NCBI GenBank assembly: GCA_022606425.2
Contig: JAHDVF020000441.1
Coordinates: 1 to 64,000 of the forward strand
Source: Lepidostoma basale
Taxonomy: Eukaryota > Arthropoda > Insecta > Trichoptera > Lepidostomatidae
Direction of reading: 5' to 3'
DNA length: 64,000 nt
Position 1 is the first letter of the stretch, and every line of letters begins with the position of its first letter. The position numbers and the translations under genes were made by a program. The notes under the pieces are model-generated. The model was not told the DNA's origin, made no database searches, and saw only the letters and a program-made list of their open reading frames with translations. Below are positions 11,905-21,265 of the stretch, piece by piece.

Positions 11905-12330
11905 TTAAGAATAATCTTCACACGCTTCGAGAGACGTTTCTGATGATGCAGAAGACGAGCTTGAAGATTCCGAACTGGAATAACTTGAAGATCCCGAACT
12001 GGAAGAACTTGAAGACGCGGAACTAATTGATGTTATATATTTTCTAATTATGGGCTGAGGGTTTGAATTTGCGCTTGTAGGTAAAGTAACGCCAATTGGA
12101 CTTTCAGATTCAAGAGGCACACTACCACCGCCTCCAAGGAAAGAAATTGTTAAGTCATCCCCTGTTGAGTCAACTGGTTTTTCCGTCGTAGTTGGTCCAG
12201 ATGCTGAAACTGCTGTACCTTCCATGAAAATTGGTACCTCTGTACTCATTTCTGGCAAGGAGGCGTCAACAATGGGAGCAGGAGTTGTTGTGATTTCTAT
12301 ATCGGTTGTTTGAGCCCATATCAAAGAAAT
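11905..12330 (-). CDS. secreted Ser-rich protein 1, exon 2 (last)
   Basis: This exon encodes 141 residues and a TAA stop. It begins at an AG acceptor after a T-rich tract (ACAG at 12334-12331) with ISLIWAQTTD, which finishes the signal peptide started in exon 1 (16686-16733). Cleavage is expected after IWA. The mature part has an acidic Thr/Pro region (EITTTP), a PIGVTLPTSANSNPQPI block, RKYITSISSAS, a run of Ser with Gly, Tyr and Glu, and ends CEDYS. There is one mature cysteine. The total protein would be 157 aa. The sister gene at 18492-21109 keeps exon boundaries, phase and both ends, which is why I trust the model over the 168-codon frame that runs on into the intron. Function is unknown; Ser-rich secreted proteins occur in silk, cuticle, saliva and venom, and nothing here decides between them. 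Confidence 0.75.
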   Translation of the reverse strand: MSLIWAQTTDIEITTTPAPIVDASLPEMSTEVPIFMEGTAVSASGPTTTEKPVDSTGDDLTISFLGGGGSVPLESESPIGVTLPTSANSNPQPIIRKYITSISSASSSSSSSGSSSYSSSESSSSSSASSETSLEACEDYS

Positions 12331-12407
12331 CTGTAAAAAAAAATACACATTTTCACAGTTATTTATTATTATATATTTAAGATTATTTATAGACAAGTGC
12401 ATGAAAG

Positions 12408-13235
12408 ACAACGAGCTGTTCTACTTGCAGACAACGAGTATGAACTACAAGACCTGGTGAATAGTATGTATGAGGTATGCATGCGAAATGATCTGATGAT
12501 GAATGTTAATAAGTCCAAGGTAATGATTTTTGAAAAAGAAGATATCATGACAGTCTGCAACATTAGCGTGAATGGTGAAAATTTGGAGCAAGTAGATGAG
12601 TTCGTGTATTTAGGTAGTATGTATACAAGAGATGGGCGAGTGGAGAGGGATGTTGAAAGATGGGTTGGGGCAGGCAACAAAGTGAATGGTGCACTTAAAG
12701 TTGTCGTCGCAAACAAAAATCTATCCAAAAAAGCTAGAATGGCAGTGCACAATTGTGTTCTTCTACCGACCCTTATGTATGGAAGCGAAGCATGGAACTG
12801 GCAAAAAAAGGATGAAAGTAGAATAAATGCAGTAGGAATGAGATGTGTAGATGCCCTGTGTATGATAGAGTGTCGAATAAAAATATAAGAAGTGAATGCG
12901 GTGCGAATGATGGTGTTATGAACAAAAAAATTAAAGGATCATTAAGATGGTTTGGACATATGGAAATAATGAATGAAGAAAGAATGGTAATAAAATTATA
13001 TGTTATCGATATATAATAAATGGAACCAGAAATAGAGGAAACGTGGCACGATCAAATAAATCAAGTATTGAATGTCGGCCATGTGAGGAGTCAGAGAAAT
13101 CGACGGGTGTGCATGACACGATGTATGAATGTTGAGGAAGCGAGAGAAATATGTCAAGAAAGAAAAGTGTGGCAGTCCATTCTTTTTGCCCACCCCTTCG
13201 GGGAGACGGCGTGAAGGTTAGTAAGTTAGTTAGTT
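12408..13235 (+). pseudogene. RTE-A LINE fragment, C-terminal half
   Basis: Begins just after the YADD box with AVLLADNEYELQDLVN and continues through VFVYLGSM-like, GSEAWNWQKKDE and RACMT-like blocks to GETA, then a TTAG tail. Compared with 60599-63234 it has frameshifts near 12850-13020 and several stops, so it is dead. It lies antisense inside the intron of secreted gene 1. Confidence 0.8.
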
Positions 13236-13734
13236 ATATTTAAGATAAATACATGGTATAAGATGGTTGGGACACCTCTTGACAAGTTTTGGCATGCGGG
13301 AGAAATTACGTGACCCGCGGGAGAAATTATCTGATTCGCTTGAACTTTTAGAAATGTTTCGCCTTGGTGAGCGAGTGAGCTATGACTCCCAAAAAAAGAG
13401 CGGCAGCTCAATGACTCGCTGTTCGAATCGGAAGTCAGCAGAGATGTGGCGACGTTTTTTTTAGGGTCATGCGTGAAAATCGGACGGTCGATTTTTCGAA
13501 ACGAGCAAAAAAAAAGATTGATACCGAATTCTGGGTCTTTTTCACCCAGGATCATTTTTGGGGAATGTCGCTGTCGAATTTTTTTGTGTCGCTGTCGAAT
13601 TATCAAACAAATATTTTTGTGAATGTGTACTTATACTTGTATGCAAAATTACAAAATACATTCACAAAAATATTTGTAATTATTCTGGTTAAGTCTTTGG
13701 CATATAGAATGGAATAATACTCCTGGCGGCTTCT
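13236..13734. other. unassigned, with a short inverted repeat
   Basis: Contains a GC-richer part (13260-13570) without recognised coding. Near 13595-13680 the words acaaatatttttgtgaatg and cattcacaaaaatatttgt are inverted copies of each other. Confidence 0.35.
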
Positions 13735-14670
13735 AACAATACGTTTATAGGCCACAGCCTTCGCATTGTGTTAATAAGGTAGTTTGCTAAATGCTGAAAT
13801 TCATTCTCCATAGATGGCGTTAGTGGGTCGGTTGTGTAAATTAATCTTGAAAAGATTCACAAGTGCAACCAAATCTACATAGATGGACAATTAAAACTGA
13901 CACGTGAAGATAGATATGGATTTGAAGTATATATACATCTTCCAAAAATTTGTCATGCATGATCATAATAACAAAGGTGGAATGGGGAATGTTGTAATTA
14001 CATAAAGCGTGCGCTTAACCCAACCAATGACAGGTCATAAGTCCTGTAAACACCTTGATCATCCATATTCAGTTTCCAGTTTGCGTCTTCGTTTCTATTG
14101 AGATACAATTAAATTTGAATTAACCACCCTTTGGTGAAAATCCAGGATTTCGTATATAAGTATAAGTATACATTCACAAAAATATATGATTCATTCCGCT
14201 TACCCGTATGCCGAACCCTAGCTAGCGCTTTTTTATATAAATTTGACTCACTTGCGAAAAAGGTTCGCCATCCCTAAACGATATAGAGATAGCTGGAGAT
14301 CAGCATCACGGGAGGAGAATCATGTAATAAATGACTCTTAAGTCTGAATCAAGTTAAAGAAGAAGAAGTTATTTTCTTTTTTAACGACGAATATGCAAAT
14401 CGGAAACAGAATATGGTGGTCTAGGCGTTTACACGACTTATGACCTGTCATTGGTTGGGTTAAGCGATCGCTTTATGTAATTCAACATTCCCCATTCCAA
14501 TCTTCTTACGACCACTACGTCTGACAAATTTTTGGAAGATGAATATATGCTACAATGGTGGACTACACTTCACATTTCTTAGTACAATCTACATTAGCGC
14601 CTTCTATTAAGATTGGATGAAGCATTAAGCAGAAGATCTTTATTAACGCAATGTGAAAGGCTACCGCCAT
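13735..14670. repeat. foldback element FB1
   Basis: The left arm (about 13735-14120) returns in reverse at about 14378-14670. Both carry cattccccattcc or its complement, the word aacccaaccaatgacaggtc and the block ccaaaaatttgtca. The central 250 bp are unrelated and include a LINE-like fragment ending in agaagaagaagt. Single arms occur at 25020-25345, 57860-57950 and 58715-58985. Confidence 0.7.
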
Positions 14671-14761
14671 TAACATACTCGTATATTGCTAGATAACGTC
14701 TAGAGATGTCTCTCCAATTTTTATGCTATTTTTAATTTGGACCAGTTTTTTTACAACATTT

Positions 14762-14877
14762 TGAATGTATGCAAATACTTGAAAACGAATACTGGATTTT
14801 ACCCATTGCGGGTTATCATTACATAACCCGCAATGGGTAAAATCCAGTATTCGTCTACAAGTATTTGTATACATTCA
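14762..14877. repeat. near-perfect 55-bp hairpin
   Basis: The arms 14762-14816 and 14823-14877 are inverted with few mismatches around a 6-base loop (cattac). One arm alone recurs at about 40845-40905. A transcript of either strand would fold into a long duplex. Confidence 0.75.
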
Positions 14878-15109
14878 AAAAGGTTTTTTCGTTTTGAGGT
14901 TCAGCTTTTGCTTTGAATTTGCTTACACGCGTAAAAAAATTGTAAGAAATTGATTAAATATACACTAAAAAACTGAATCAATAATAATACACAAAAGAGA
15001 ATTACTTGTGTAAATCACTTAATCGCATGTGACTAGCATGTACAATCCAGATCTTATAAAGATACATTTATTTAAAACATCAATGATATATAACACAATT
15101 ATAAAAAAA

Positions 15110-15370
15110 ATTAAAAAGGTAATTCTTTTGGCAGAAACACTACGATACTTCAACATTATTAATTGATAAATTTAAATCACTGTTATAAAATCATATTTTT
15201 ATTATACACATTTTGAAAATGTCGCGACAGCTGTTTCGCCAACCGGTGTTGGCATCATCAGGTATTATAAACAAGTTGTTTGTAACACCCTATGATGCCA
15301 AAATCGATTGGCGAAACAGCTGTCGGGACATTCTCAAAAAATTTACAAAAAAATTTGATATTATAAGTCT
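15110..15370. repeat. j-type hammerhead foldback element
   Basis: Inverted arms around 15220-15265 and 15295-15345 each contain gcgaaacagctgtc or its complement. The flanking words (gaaacactacgatacttcaac) tie it to 48663-48870 and 60310-60580. Confidence 0.65.
15226..15261 (-). ncRNA. hammerhead ribozyme motif, j type, in sense with gene 1
   Basis: Minus strand: intact CUGAUGA (15261-15255), a 6-bp stem II GCCAAC/GUUGGC, intact GAAAC and a palindromic stem III ACAGCUGU ending in GUC (15228-15226). Stem I is not evident in the flanks. Because secreted gene 1 is also on the minus strand, the motif is in the sense orientation within its intron. The plus-strand partner near 15290-15330 has a broken core (CUAUGAUG). 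Confidence 0.7.
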
Positions 15371-15379
15371 TTACAGTTA

Positions 15380-15955
15380 AAAAATAAATTTAAAATTTGC
15401 ACAAAAATCTTTTAATGTACGAGTATTATGTTTTTCTGATGATGAAATCTGTGATTTTTTTAAATTTACTTTTTGCATGAGATTTAGGATTTAAAAAATT
15501 ATTATTTGTGAGTTTAGCCTTGCTAAATCAACATAAATATGTACAAAAAATCAATTAAATAGCATAATAAAAAGAGATAAAAAACGAATTTTAACATCAA
15601 CATTGAAGATTTTATTCTGAATTTTCAATGTGCTCACCTGATAACAAACCCAATACACTATTTATCAACTTATCAATAGTATTTTTATTGTTTCTTGAAC
15701 AATGATATTAAACTCCATAGTAAATAATTAATTCGAATGAAAACGTCTGTTTTCTTGAATTTATACAAAAAAAAAAAAATAATAAAACTTATAGAAAACA
15801 GACGTATTTATTAAATAGCGTATTAATTCTTACGGATTCATATAAATTAGATGTGAGAAAGATTTTATGATATTTATATGAACATATATTTTAGAATGAT
15901 AAATTTAATATTATAACATTGAAAATAATAGTTAAAAAAAAATCATCATTATTAC
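15380..15955. other. AT-rich stretch with decayed h-type repeat
   Basis: The part 15690-15800 carries the reversed family word gtttcttgaacaatgat and attcgaatgaaaacgtctg, both from the h-type element, but no hammerhead core. The remainder is unassigned. Confidence 0.4.
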
Positions 15956-15959
15956 GCAC

Positions 15960-16255
15960 GTGATTTATTTGAATTGTATTTTTTCTGTTATTAACGTGAT
16001 GCAAGTAACGAATGAATAATTAAATTAATCGTAATATGAGTAACTATAATAAATGGCTTCTTAATACTCCGATTTGTTTTGTAGATGCTTAACTTATACA
16101 ATTGTTACTTTTGGTGTAAAATGGAACTTGTCTGCCTTTGTGGCAAAGTGGTAACTGGTACAACTGCCATACTGAAGTGAAAAAATTACGCTGTCTTTTT
16201 TGATGTTGCACATGTTGACATGGACGATCCGGACTTTTGTGTTTATTTAATTTAT
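15960..16255 (+). repeat. dispersed repeat S, second copy
   Basis: Matches 7060-7410, but with only one copy of the 44-bp unit. Includes the degenerate tRNA-like box ttgtggcaaagtggtaa. Confidence 0.55.
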
Positions 16256-16684
16256 GTTTCACGTATCCACCATTTTTTAAATTATCTGTAATAAGGCACT
16301 TAACCAGCAAGAACTTAAAAATAATATTGAAGAAATTATTCAAATTGTCATTGGAACAAATGAAAAATTTATTTTTATACCTGTCAAAATTCTTTATGAA
16401 AACGATAAAACTAACATAATTTTAACAGCAAAACAGTACAAACGTATTACGTGTCACAATTAACTATTATAAACTGCGGCAACAGTTAAAGTTTCACTTA
16501 AACACGAAATATCTCCAAATTTACAGGAGCACCGCACCACATGAACCAAACCCAATTTTCAAAATCAGAAATCAATGTTTTGTTATAAAATATTGTATAT
16601 AAAATCTTATTTACGAAATATTTTACTATACACATAACCTTATTATATTACCGCATAATATTTTAAATATAAAAATCGTTCATA
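16256..16684. other. 5' part of gene 1 intron, nothing recognised
   Basis: AT-rich. The last about 20 bases before the donor (aatcgttcatacc on the plus strand) are identical to those next to exon 1 of gene 2, as expected for duplicated genes. Confidence 0.4.
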
Positions 16685-16685
16685 C

Positions 16686-16733
16686 CTTTAAAATGAGCAG
16701 AATACCCATTACGTAGAAATGTGCAGACCTCAT
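16686..16733 (-). CDS. secreted Ser-rich protein 1, exon 1
   Basis: ATG at 16733-16731. The 16 codons read MRSAHFYVMGILLILK and are followed at once by a GTATG donor. Joined in phase 0 to exon 2 (11905-12330), this makes a standard signal peptide: a basic residue at position 2, a long hydrophobic core and an IWA cleavage site. The exon is too short to appear as an open frame; it was located by its near identity with 21062-21109, with one residue changed (Y to F). The conserved leader ccggctca lies just before the ATG in both genes. Confidence 0.75.
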
Positions 16734-16744
16734 GACTGAGCCGG

Positions 16745-16825
16745 AATCTCACAAGCGAATGAAATAGTTATTTGTTTCTGAATCGCACACATAACATATA
16801 TACACTCGTATATACGAGTATATAG
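16745..16825 (-). promoter_or_regulatory. putative core promoter of gene 1
   Basis: On the minus strand a TATATATG box stands about 24 bases before a TCAGA initiator-like word (GCGATTCAGA), about 40-50 bases upstream of the ATG. Gene 2 has the same initiator context (TGATTCAGT). The start site is inferred, not seen. Confidence 0.4.
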
Positions 16826-17014
16826 TTTGATCTGTGTTCAATTTGTAAAGAAGATACACTGCCCACAGAAAACAAACGCTTTGAACGTTATTTATTTATT
16901 TATTTATACATTATACACAAATGAGACATTGCAAACGATAAAACACTTAGGCGACTCATTTGGACACAAAACGGTATTACAAAGACAAAATAAAACAAAA
17001 CCTGTCCTGTAAAC

Positions 17015-17195
17015 ACCTTGATCATTGTCAGACTGTCTTTGGTCTGGTGTAGAATTCACGTGACAATAAAATGGCGATAGATTAGCTACCTATCACGTGT
17101 CACGAGAATTACTATGATAGCTATAATAATACCCTTTACATCGATTTGACTCACGCTGTCATAGTGTTAATAGCGATTCAACAAAATAATAATTA
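17015..17195 (+). repeat. SINE-1 body without head
   Basis: Starts inside the body (gtctttggtctggtgtagaa), continues through atggcgatagattagc to the ttacatcgatttgactcac tail. 5'-truncated copy. Confidence 0.7.
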
Positions 17196-17234
17196 CAACA
17201 AATAATATAACAACCGTAAATAATAATATTATAA

Positions 17235-17675
17235 TATGAGAGCAGAATAAATGCGGTAGAGATGAGGTCCCTAAGACGTATTTGTGATAGAACGATGTAC
17301 GACAGATTCTCAAATGCTGATATTAGAAAATAATGTAGAGCGAATGAAGGTATTATGAACAAAATTATGAAAGGATCGCTGCGTTGGTTCGGACATATGT
17401 AGGGCGTGGGTGAAGTAAAATAATGGTTAAAAAAGTATACGTTAACGATGTAAATGGAGTACGGAGTCGAGGTGAGACCGAGGAAAACATGGCATAATCA
17501 AATTAATCAAATTTTAAAGGTTGGTCATGTCAGAAGCCGGAAGAATCGACGTGCGTGTATGACTCGCTGTATAAATGTGGAGGAAGCTAGAGAGGTATGT
17601 CAGGATAGAGTAGTGTGGCGGTCAATTCTCTCTGCCTATCCTTGCGAGGAAACGGCGTGATGTTTTGTTGTTGTT
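17235..17675 (+). pseudogene. RTE-B LINE 3' fragment, TTG tail
   Basis: Encodes the RTE C-terminus (MRSLRRICDRTMYD-like, then GVRSRGETEENMA/RKTWHNQINQI, NRRACMTRCINVEEAREV, AYPCEETA) with frameshifts at about 17320-17470. The stop is followed by (TTG)n instead of (TTAG)n, marking a separate subfamily. The closest relative in the window is 53862-54560. Confidence 0.75.
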
Positions 17676-17739
17676 GTTGTCATCTTCGTCTCCTAGGATA
17701 AGGAATTTTGTTATTTCCTGCGTCATCTTTTGTTTTATT

Positions 17740-17945
17740 GATCATTTACCAAGTAGGTACATGGTTTTAATACGTCCCAGCTGGGGTTACCAGTTCTAGG
17801 GAGGCATTTTTCGCGCTCTATATAATCTATCCCTGAGGTTTGCTTCCTTGGAGTAAGACGTCCCTAGCTGCTCTTACAATCCTCGAGTCTACCATTCTGG
17901 TCACTAGTTCATTCCAAAAGCTTTATCTCTCACATCTTCTCGACT
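17740..17945 (-). repeat. LINE 3' tail repeat (family R), longest copy
   Basis: Shares acatggttttaatac, tctagggaggcatt and attctggtcactagttcattcca with 2390-2490 and 21610-21740. Probably 3' LINE sequence with the tail towards the left. Confidence 0.5.
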
Positions 17946-17950
17946 ATTGA

Positions 17951-18150
17951 CGACCTTCGTGGCCGAGTGGTAAGTGCATTGACTGCCATCCCGAAGGTTC
18001 CGTGAGAATTCACGTGATAATAAAATGGCGATAGATTAGCTACCTATTACATGTCACGAGAATCACTTTGATAGCTATAATACCCTTTACATCGATTTGG
18101 CTCATGCTGTCATGATGTAAAGAGCAATTCAACAAAATTATAAAAAATAA
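17951..18150 (+). repeat. SINE-1 with internal deletion
   Basis: The head is intact up to ccgaaggttccg, then jumps to gagaattcacgtgat. The B box and the gtgtgattgtcacactgtc part are missing compared with 21266. The tail ends with a gctgtcatgatgtaaagagc-type word. Confidence 0.75.
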
Positions 18151-18491
18151 CAAAACCTATATTTAGTATTATTTTATTTAAAACAACTTTTGATTTATTG
18201 AAAACATTAATATTTCTTATTTTAAAAGTAAATTTATGAATTGTACCATAATTTTTTTAAATTAGATTTCTGTGAAGTTTTTTATTTTTAATTAATACGA
18301 CGTAATCTAAAAGTTTTATTATATTTGATGGTAATCGCATATTTCATATGCTGAGGTATTATCAACTGTTTCATAATACCGTTCTTGTGCCGAACCTTTT
18401 CTTTGGGAGTGAAGCATGAGAATCTGATTTAAAAGTTATTCAATTGGTAAATAAATAAATAATAATTATTTAAAACTGAAACACCTTATTG

Positions 18492-18926
18492 TTAAGAATA
18501 ATCTTCACACGATTCGAAAGACGTTTCATATGATGCAGAAGACGAGCTTGAAGATCCCGAACTGGAATAACTTGAAGATCCCGAACTGGAAGAAATTGAA
18601 GACGCGGAACTAATTGATGTTATATATTTTCTTATTATGGGCGGAGGGTTTGAATTTGCACTTGTAGGTAAAGTAACTCCAATCGGGCCACCAGATTCAT
18701 CAGGTTCAATGGGCTGAGGGTTTGAATTTGCACTTGTAGGTAAAGTAACTCCAATAGGTTCAACACTGCCCGCAGGAAGCTCGGCTGCGCCACCACCCCC
18801 CGGTTGCACCATTCCAAAATCGAATGGAAGAGTGGTAGGACGTTTGGTAACTAGTTCAAGGAGATCAGGAGTTGTTGTTGTGATCTCTACGTCGCCGTCG
18901 GTTGTTTGAGCCCATATCAAAGAAAT
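18492..18926 (-). CDS. secreted Ser-rich protein 2, exon 2 (last)
   Basis: The exon gives 144 residues and a stop, from an AG acceptor (18928-18927) in the same phase as gene 1. It starts ISLIWAQTTDGDVEITTTTP, so the signal peptidase site after IWA is kept. The mature part has a Leu/Pro-rich stretch and a short Gly run absent in gene 1, then the block PIGVTLPTSANSNPQPI twice (the second with PPPI), RKYITSISSAS, a Ser/Gly/Tyr run and a CEDYS end with one cysteine. With exon 1 (21062-21109) the protein is 160 aa. It is a tandem paralogue of gene 1, 6.6 kb away and on the same strand. The N-terminal mature region diverges fast while the signal peptide and C-terminus are kept. Function unknown. 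Confidence 0.75.
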   Translation of the reverse strand: MSLIWAQTTDGDVEITTTTPDLLELVTKRPTTLPFDFGMVQPGGGGAAELPAGSVEPIGVTLPTSANSNPQPIEPDESGGPIGVTLPTSANSNPPPIIRKYITSISSASSISSSSGSSSYSSSGSSSSSSASYETSFESCEDYS

Positions 18927-18964
18927 CTATAAAAATAAAATAACAAATTTGCATTTTAAGAAAA

Positions 18965-19175
18965 AAACTTGTGAAATAGAGGATACTGTTCGGTAGAATA
19001 GACCAGAAGAAGATACTGGAGGAACCATGTTTCAAAATATATAGTAACAGACTCGCATATACAGCCGCTTACGAAATCCTCTCCAAGATGGAGGGATAGC
19101 TAGACCTCATCATCCCAGGACACATGATTTCTGTACCACAGATCGTAATCTATTAAAAGAAGAAAAATATGTTTT
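18965..19175 (+). pseudogene. LINE family E 3' fragment
   Basis: Nearly collinear with 38695-38935: ...CEIEDI, SRRRYW, DRLAYTAAYEI and a final aagaagaa tail, but with a 33-bp deletion over the GRPP turn and several stops. It lies in the intron of secreted gene 2, antisense to the gene. Confidence 0.65.
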
Positions 19176-19194
19176 TTAAATGTTATTAGTTGAA

Positions 19195-19370
19195 GAAATT
19201 TAATGAAAAGAATTCCAAACATGGCTCTGCATGGAATACTAGATGGACTGCGTCCACCAGGAATACCCTCAAAACGATGGAGAGATATCCGGAGTTTAGC
19301 ATCACAGGAGCACTGACATTTCAGTTTACAACTAGTTGAAAAAGGAGAACAAGAAGCAGTTATTTTCATG
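19195..19370 (+). pseudogene. short LINE 3' fragment
   Basis: A GLRPPGIPSKRWRDI-like segment followed by an AGAAG-type tail fits the C-terminus of another RTE-like LINE. A cognate piece with the word agatatccggagttt/agatagctggagatc is near 14270-14370. Confidence 0.5.
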
Positions 19371-19539
19371 TAGCAGTTTAACTATTACTATACTTTTTTT
19401 TAAACCTACATTGTGCGGCTAGCTTCATTTACAGTATAAAAATGACCTTGAACTGCGACTGACTACATATGCAGTTCAGACAGTGTGTCTCAGTTTATCA
19501 TGATATCATTGATTTATGAACCAGATAAAAAAAGATTTA

Positions 19540-19995
19540 TAAGATACATTCATGTTTTGCATATCTACTCTGTCGTCTTCTCCGGTCTCAATCTAAAGAT
19601 TTGTTTGCAACAAGGCGATGCATTTTTACTTCCACTCCGCTCGGTCCTCGGCTACTCTCTTCAACTTCGCATAGGAGGTGCCGCCCATATCTTGGCAAAT
19701 CTAGTCTAAGTACTCGATCCTTCGACCATTCTCTCCAATATCATCTATCCATATATCAGGCAGGAAACATTCGTGTCGCAACACATGACCAATCCATCTC
19801 GCGCGCCTCTCCGATATGATGTTCAATATGTGCCTGTTCTCTTCAACTCTGCTGAGAACCTCCTCATTTGTAAAGTGGTCCCTCCATGAAACATGGGCAA
19901 TTCGTCGGTAGGTCCACATCTCAAACGCCTCCAGCATTTTGCGCTCTCTTTCGCTCAGGCACCGTAGCCGTATAGTAAGATACTCCACACCAATG
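19540..19995 (-). pseudogene. LINE C-terminal fragment (family F)
   Basis: The minus-strand frame holds LEAFEMWTYRRIAHVSWRD, NEEVLSRV and RRARWIGHVLRH, the characteristic post-RT region of RTE-type proteins. The rest is shifted out of frame. 5' and 3' ends are unclear. Confidence 0.7.
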
Positions 19996-19999
19996 TTTT

Positions 20000-20500
20000 T
20001 TTATTAGTTGTTTTCGGAGGGATAGGTCTATGTTATTGGACTCGAATATTTAGCCTGGTAGATACAAATATTGACGTCTTTCTTTGATCGACCATCAGTC
20101 TGTCGTAGTTCTAATTTTTTTTTACAGCAAAAGAAGTCAGCCGCACCGTATAAGTTAAACAGATGCTTCACACACGTAAAAATATTTGTAAGAAATCGTT
20201 CAAATAAATACTAAAAACCTGTTTCAATAATATTACAAAAAGAAGAATAATGTGTAAATAATTCAAGCGCAAGTATTATGTGACATGTGAGTCCAGTATG
20301 GTTTATATGTATGTAGTATTAATTTATTTTTAATCATCAACGAATAAAAAATATAAAACAAGCGGAAAAATCGGTATTTGTATTGTGTTCTCCCAATGAT
20401 GAAGGTACGGGTATTAATATCTTTGAAACACCGCGAGAAAAAAACAAAAATTAAATAAAAACAGTGTTTTGTTTATTAAATAATGGTCAAAGACCTACGA
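20000..20500. other. gene 2 intron sequence, nothing recognised
   Basis: AT-rich, no repeat shared with other places that I could see. Confidence 0.35.
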
Positions 20501-20504
20501 TTTT

Positions 20505-20620
20505 TTTAAATATTTTATGTGAGTGACATGTTTCGTTTTGCCATATCGTCAAATAATAATACATAATAAACCCTCTAGAAAACTGACGTTTTCACTGATA
20601 TTAAACGTACGATTTTTTTA
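20505..20620. repeat. decayed h-type element
   Basis: Contains gtgacatgtttcg and aaactgacgttttcac from the h family, but the core between them is eroded. Confidence 0.4.
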
Positions 20621-20634
20621 TGAATTGAAACACT

Positions 20635-20830
20635 GTTTTTTTCCACTTTTGAGTTTATTTTTCTGACATATTTAGAAGGCTTACATATTCATCATCGAGA
20701 GAACGATATAAACTCATTTTTTGTGTATTTTATATCGGTCTACCAATGATATAGGTGTAAGCCTTCAGAACATGTCGAGAAAATAAACTCAAAAGTGTAA
20801 AACACGGTGTTTTAATTCTTAAAAAAATCG
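20635..20830. repeat. l-type foldback element
   Basis: The arms ttttgagtttatttttctg and agaaaataaactcaaaa are inverted about a centre near 20730, with aaggctta and taagcctt hammerhead-like stems inside. A copy lies at 40955-41095 and part of one at 47050-47120. Confidence 0.55.
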
Positions 20831-21061
20831 TCGTTATGGGATTCGTCGTTTACACCATAATCAAAATATATTAAGTTGTGTTTTAATTCATACAGATTCA
20901 TATAAATCGAATATCAGAAAGATCATATGAGACATGAAAAAAATATATAAAAATGAGGTTTTAAAATCATAATTTCATTTTATTGATTAAGCCGTAAAAA
21001 CGAAATGTTTTTTTTATATATAGCCACACGAAATTTTATATTTAAAACAAATCGTTCATAC

Positions 21062-21109
21062 CTTTAAAATGAGCAAAATACCCATTACGAAGAAATGTGC
21101 AGACCTCAT
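21062..21109 (-). CDS. secreted Ser-rich protein 2, exon 1
   Basis: ATG at 21109-21107 and 16 codons, MRSAHFFVMGILLILK, ending at a GTATG donor. Together with exon 2 (18492-18926) it forms the signal peptide. The match to 16686-16733 extends about 25 bases upstream of the ATG (gtgagat, ccggctca) and about 15 into the intron. Confidence 0.75.
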
Positions 21110-21205
21110 GATTGAGCCGGTATCTCACAAGTGAATGAAAAAGATGATTCGGTACTGAATCACACATATATAGTTTGATTTGTGTTTGACTTATAAAAGT
21201 TTTGT
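21110..21205 (-). promoter_or_regulatory. putative core promoter of gene 2
   Basis: Minus strand: TTATAAG at about 21190-21200, TATATATG at about 21165-21175, then TGATTCAGT, an arthropod-type initiator context also found upstream of gene 1. Which TATA-like box would act is not clear from the sequence. Confidence 0.35.
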
Positions 21206-21265
21206 TTGAAATACACGATACACAGAAAAAAAACGTTGAATGTTATATTATTTTCGTTATAATAC

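Larger units (their letters stand above)
12331..16685 (-). other. intron of secreted gene 1
   Basis: GT donor at 16685-16684 (GTATG) and AG acceptor at 12332-12331, phase 0, 4355 bp. It is filled with an antisense RTE-A fragment, foldback FB1, a near-perfect hairpin, a j-type hammerhead element and repeat S. The matching intron of gene 2 is 2135 bp. Confidence 0.7.

Noticed and set aside
11905..12411. Unspliced 168-codon version of secreted protein 1
   Set aside because: The first 27 codons are intron: an AG acceptor lies at 12332-12331 and the paralogue diverges completely upstream of the same point.
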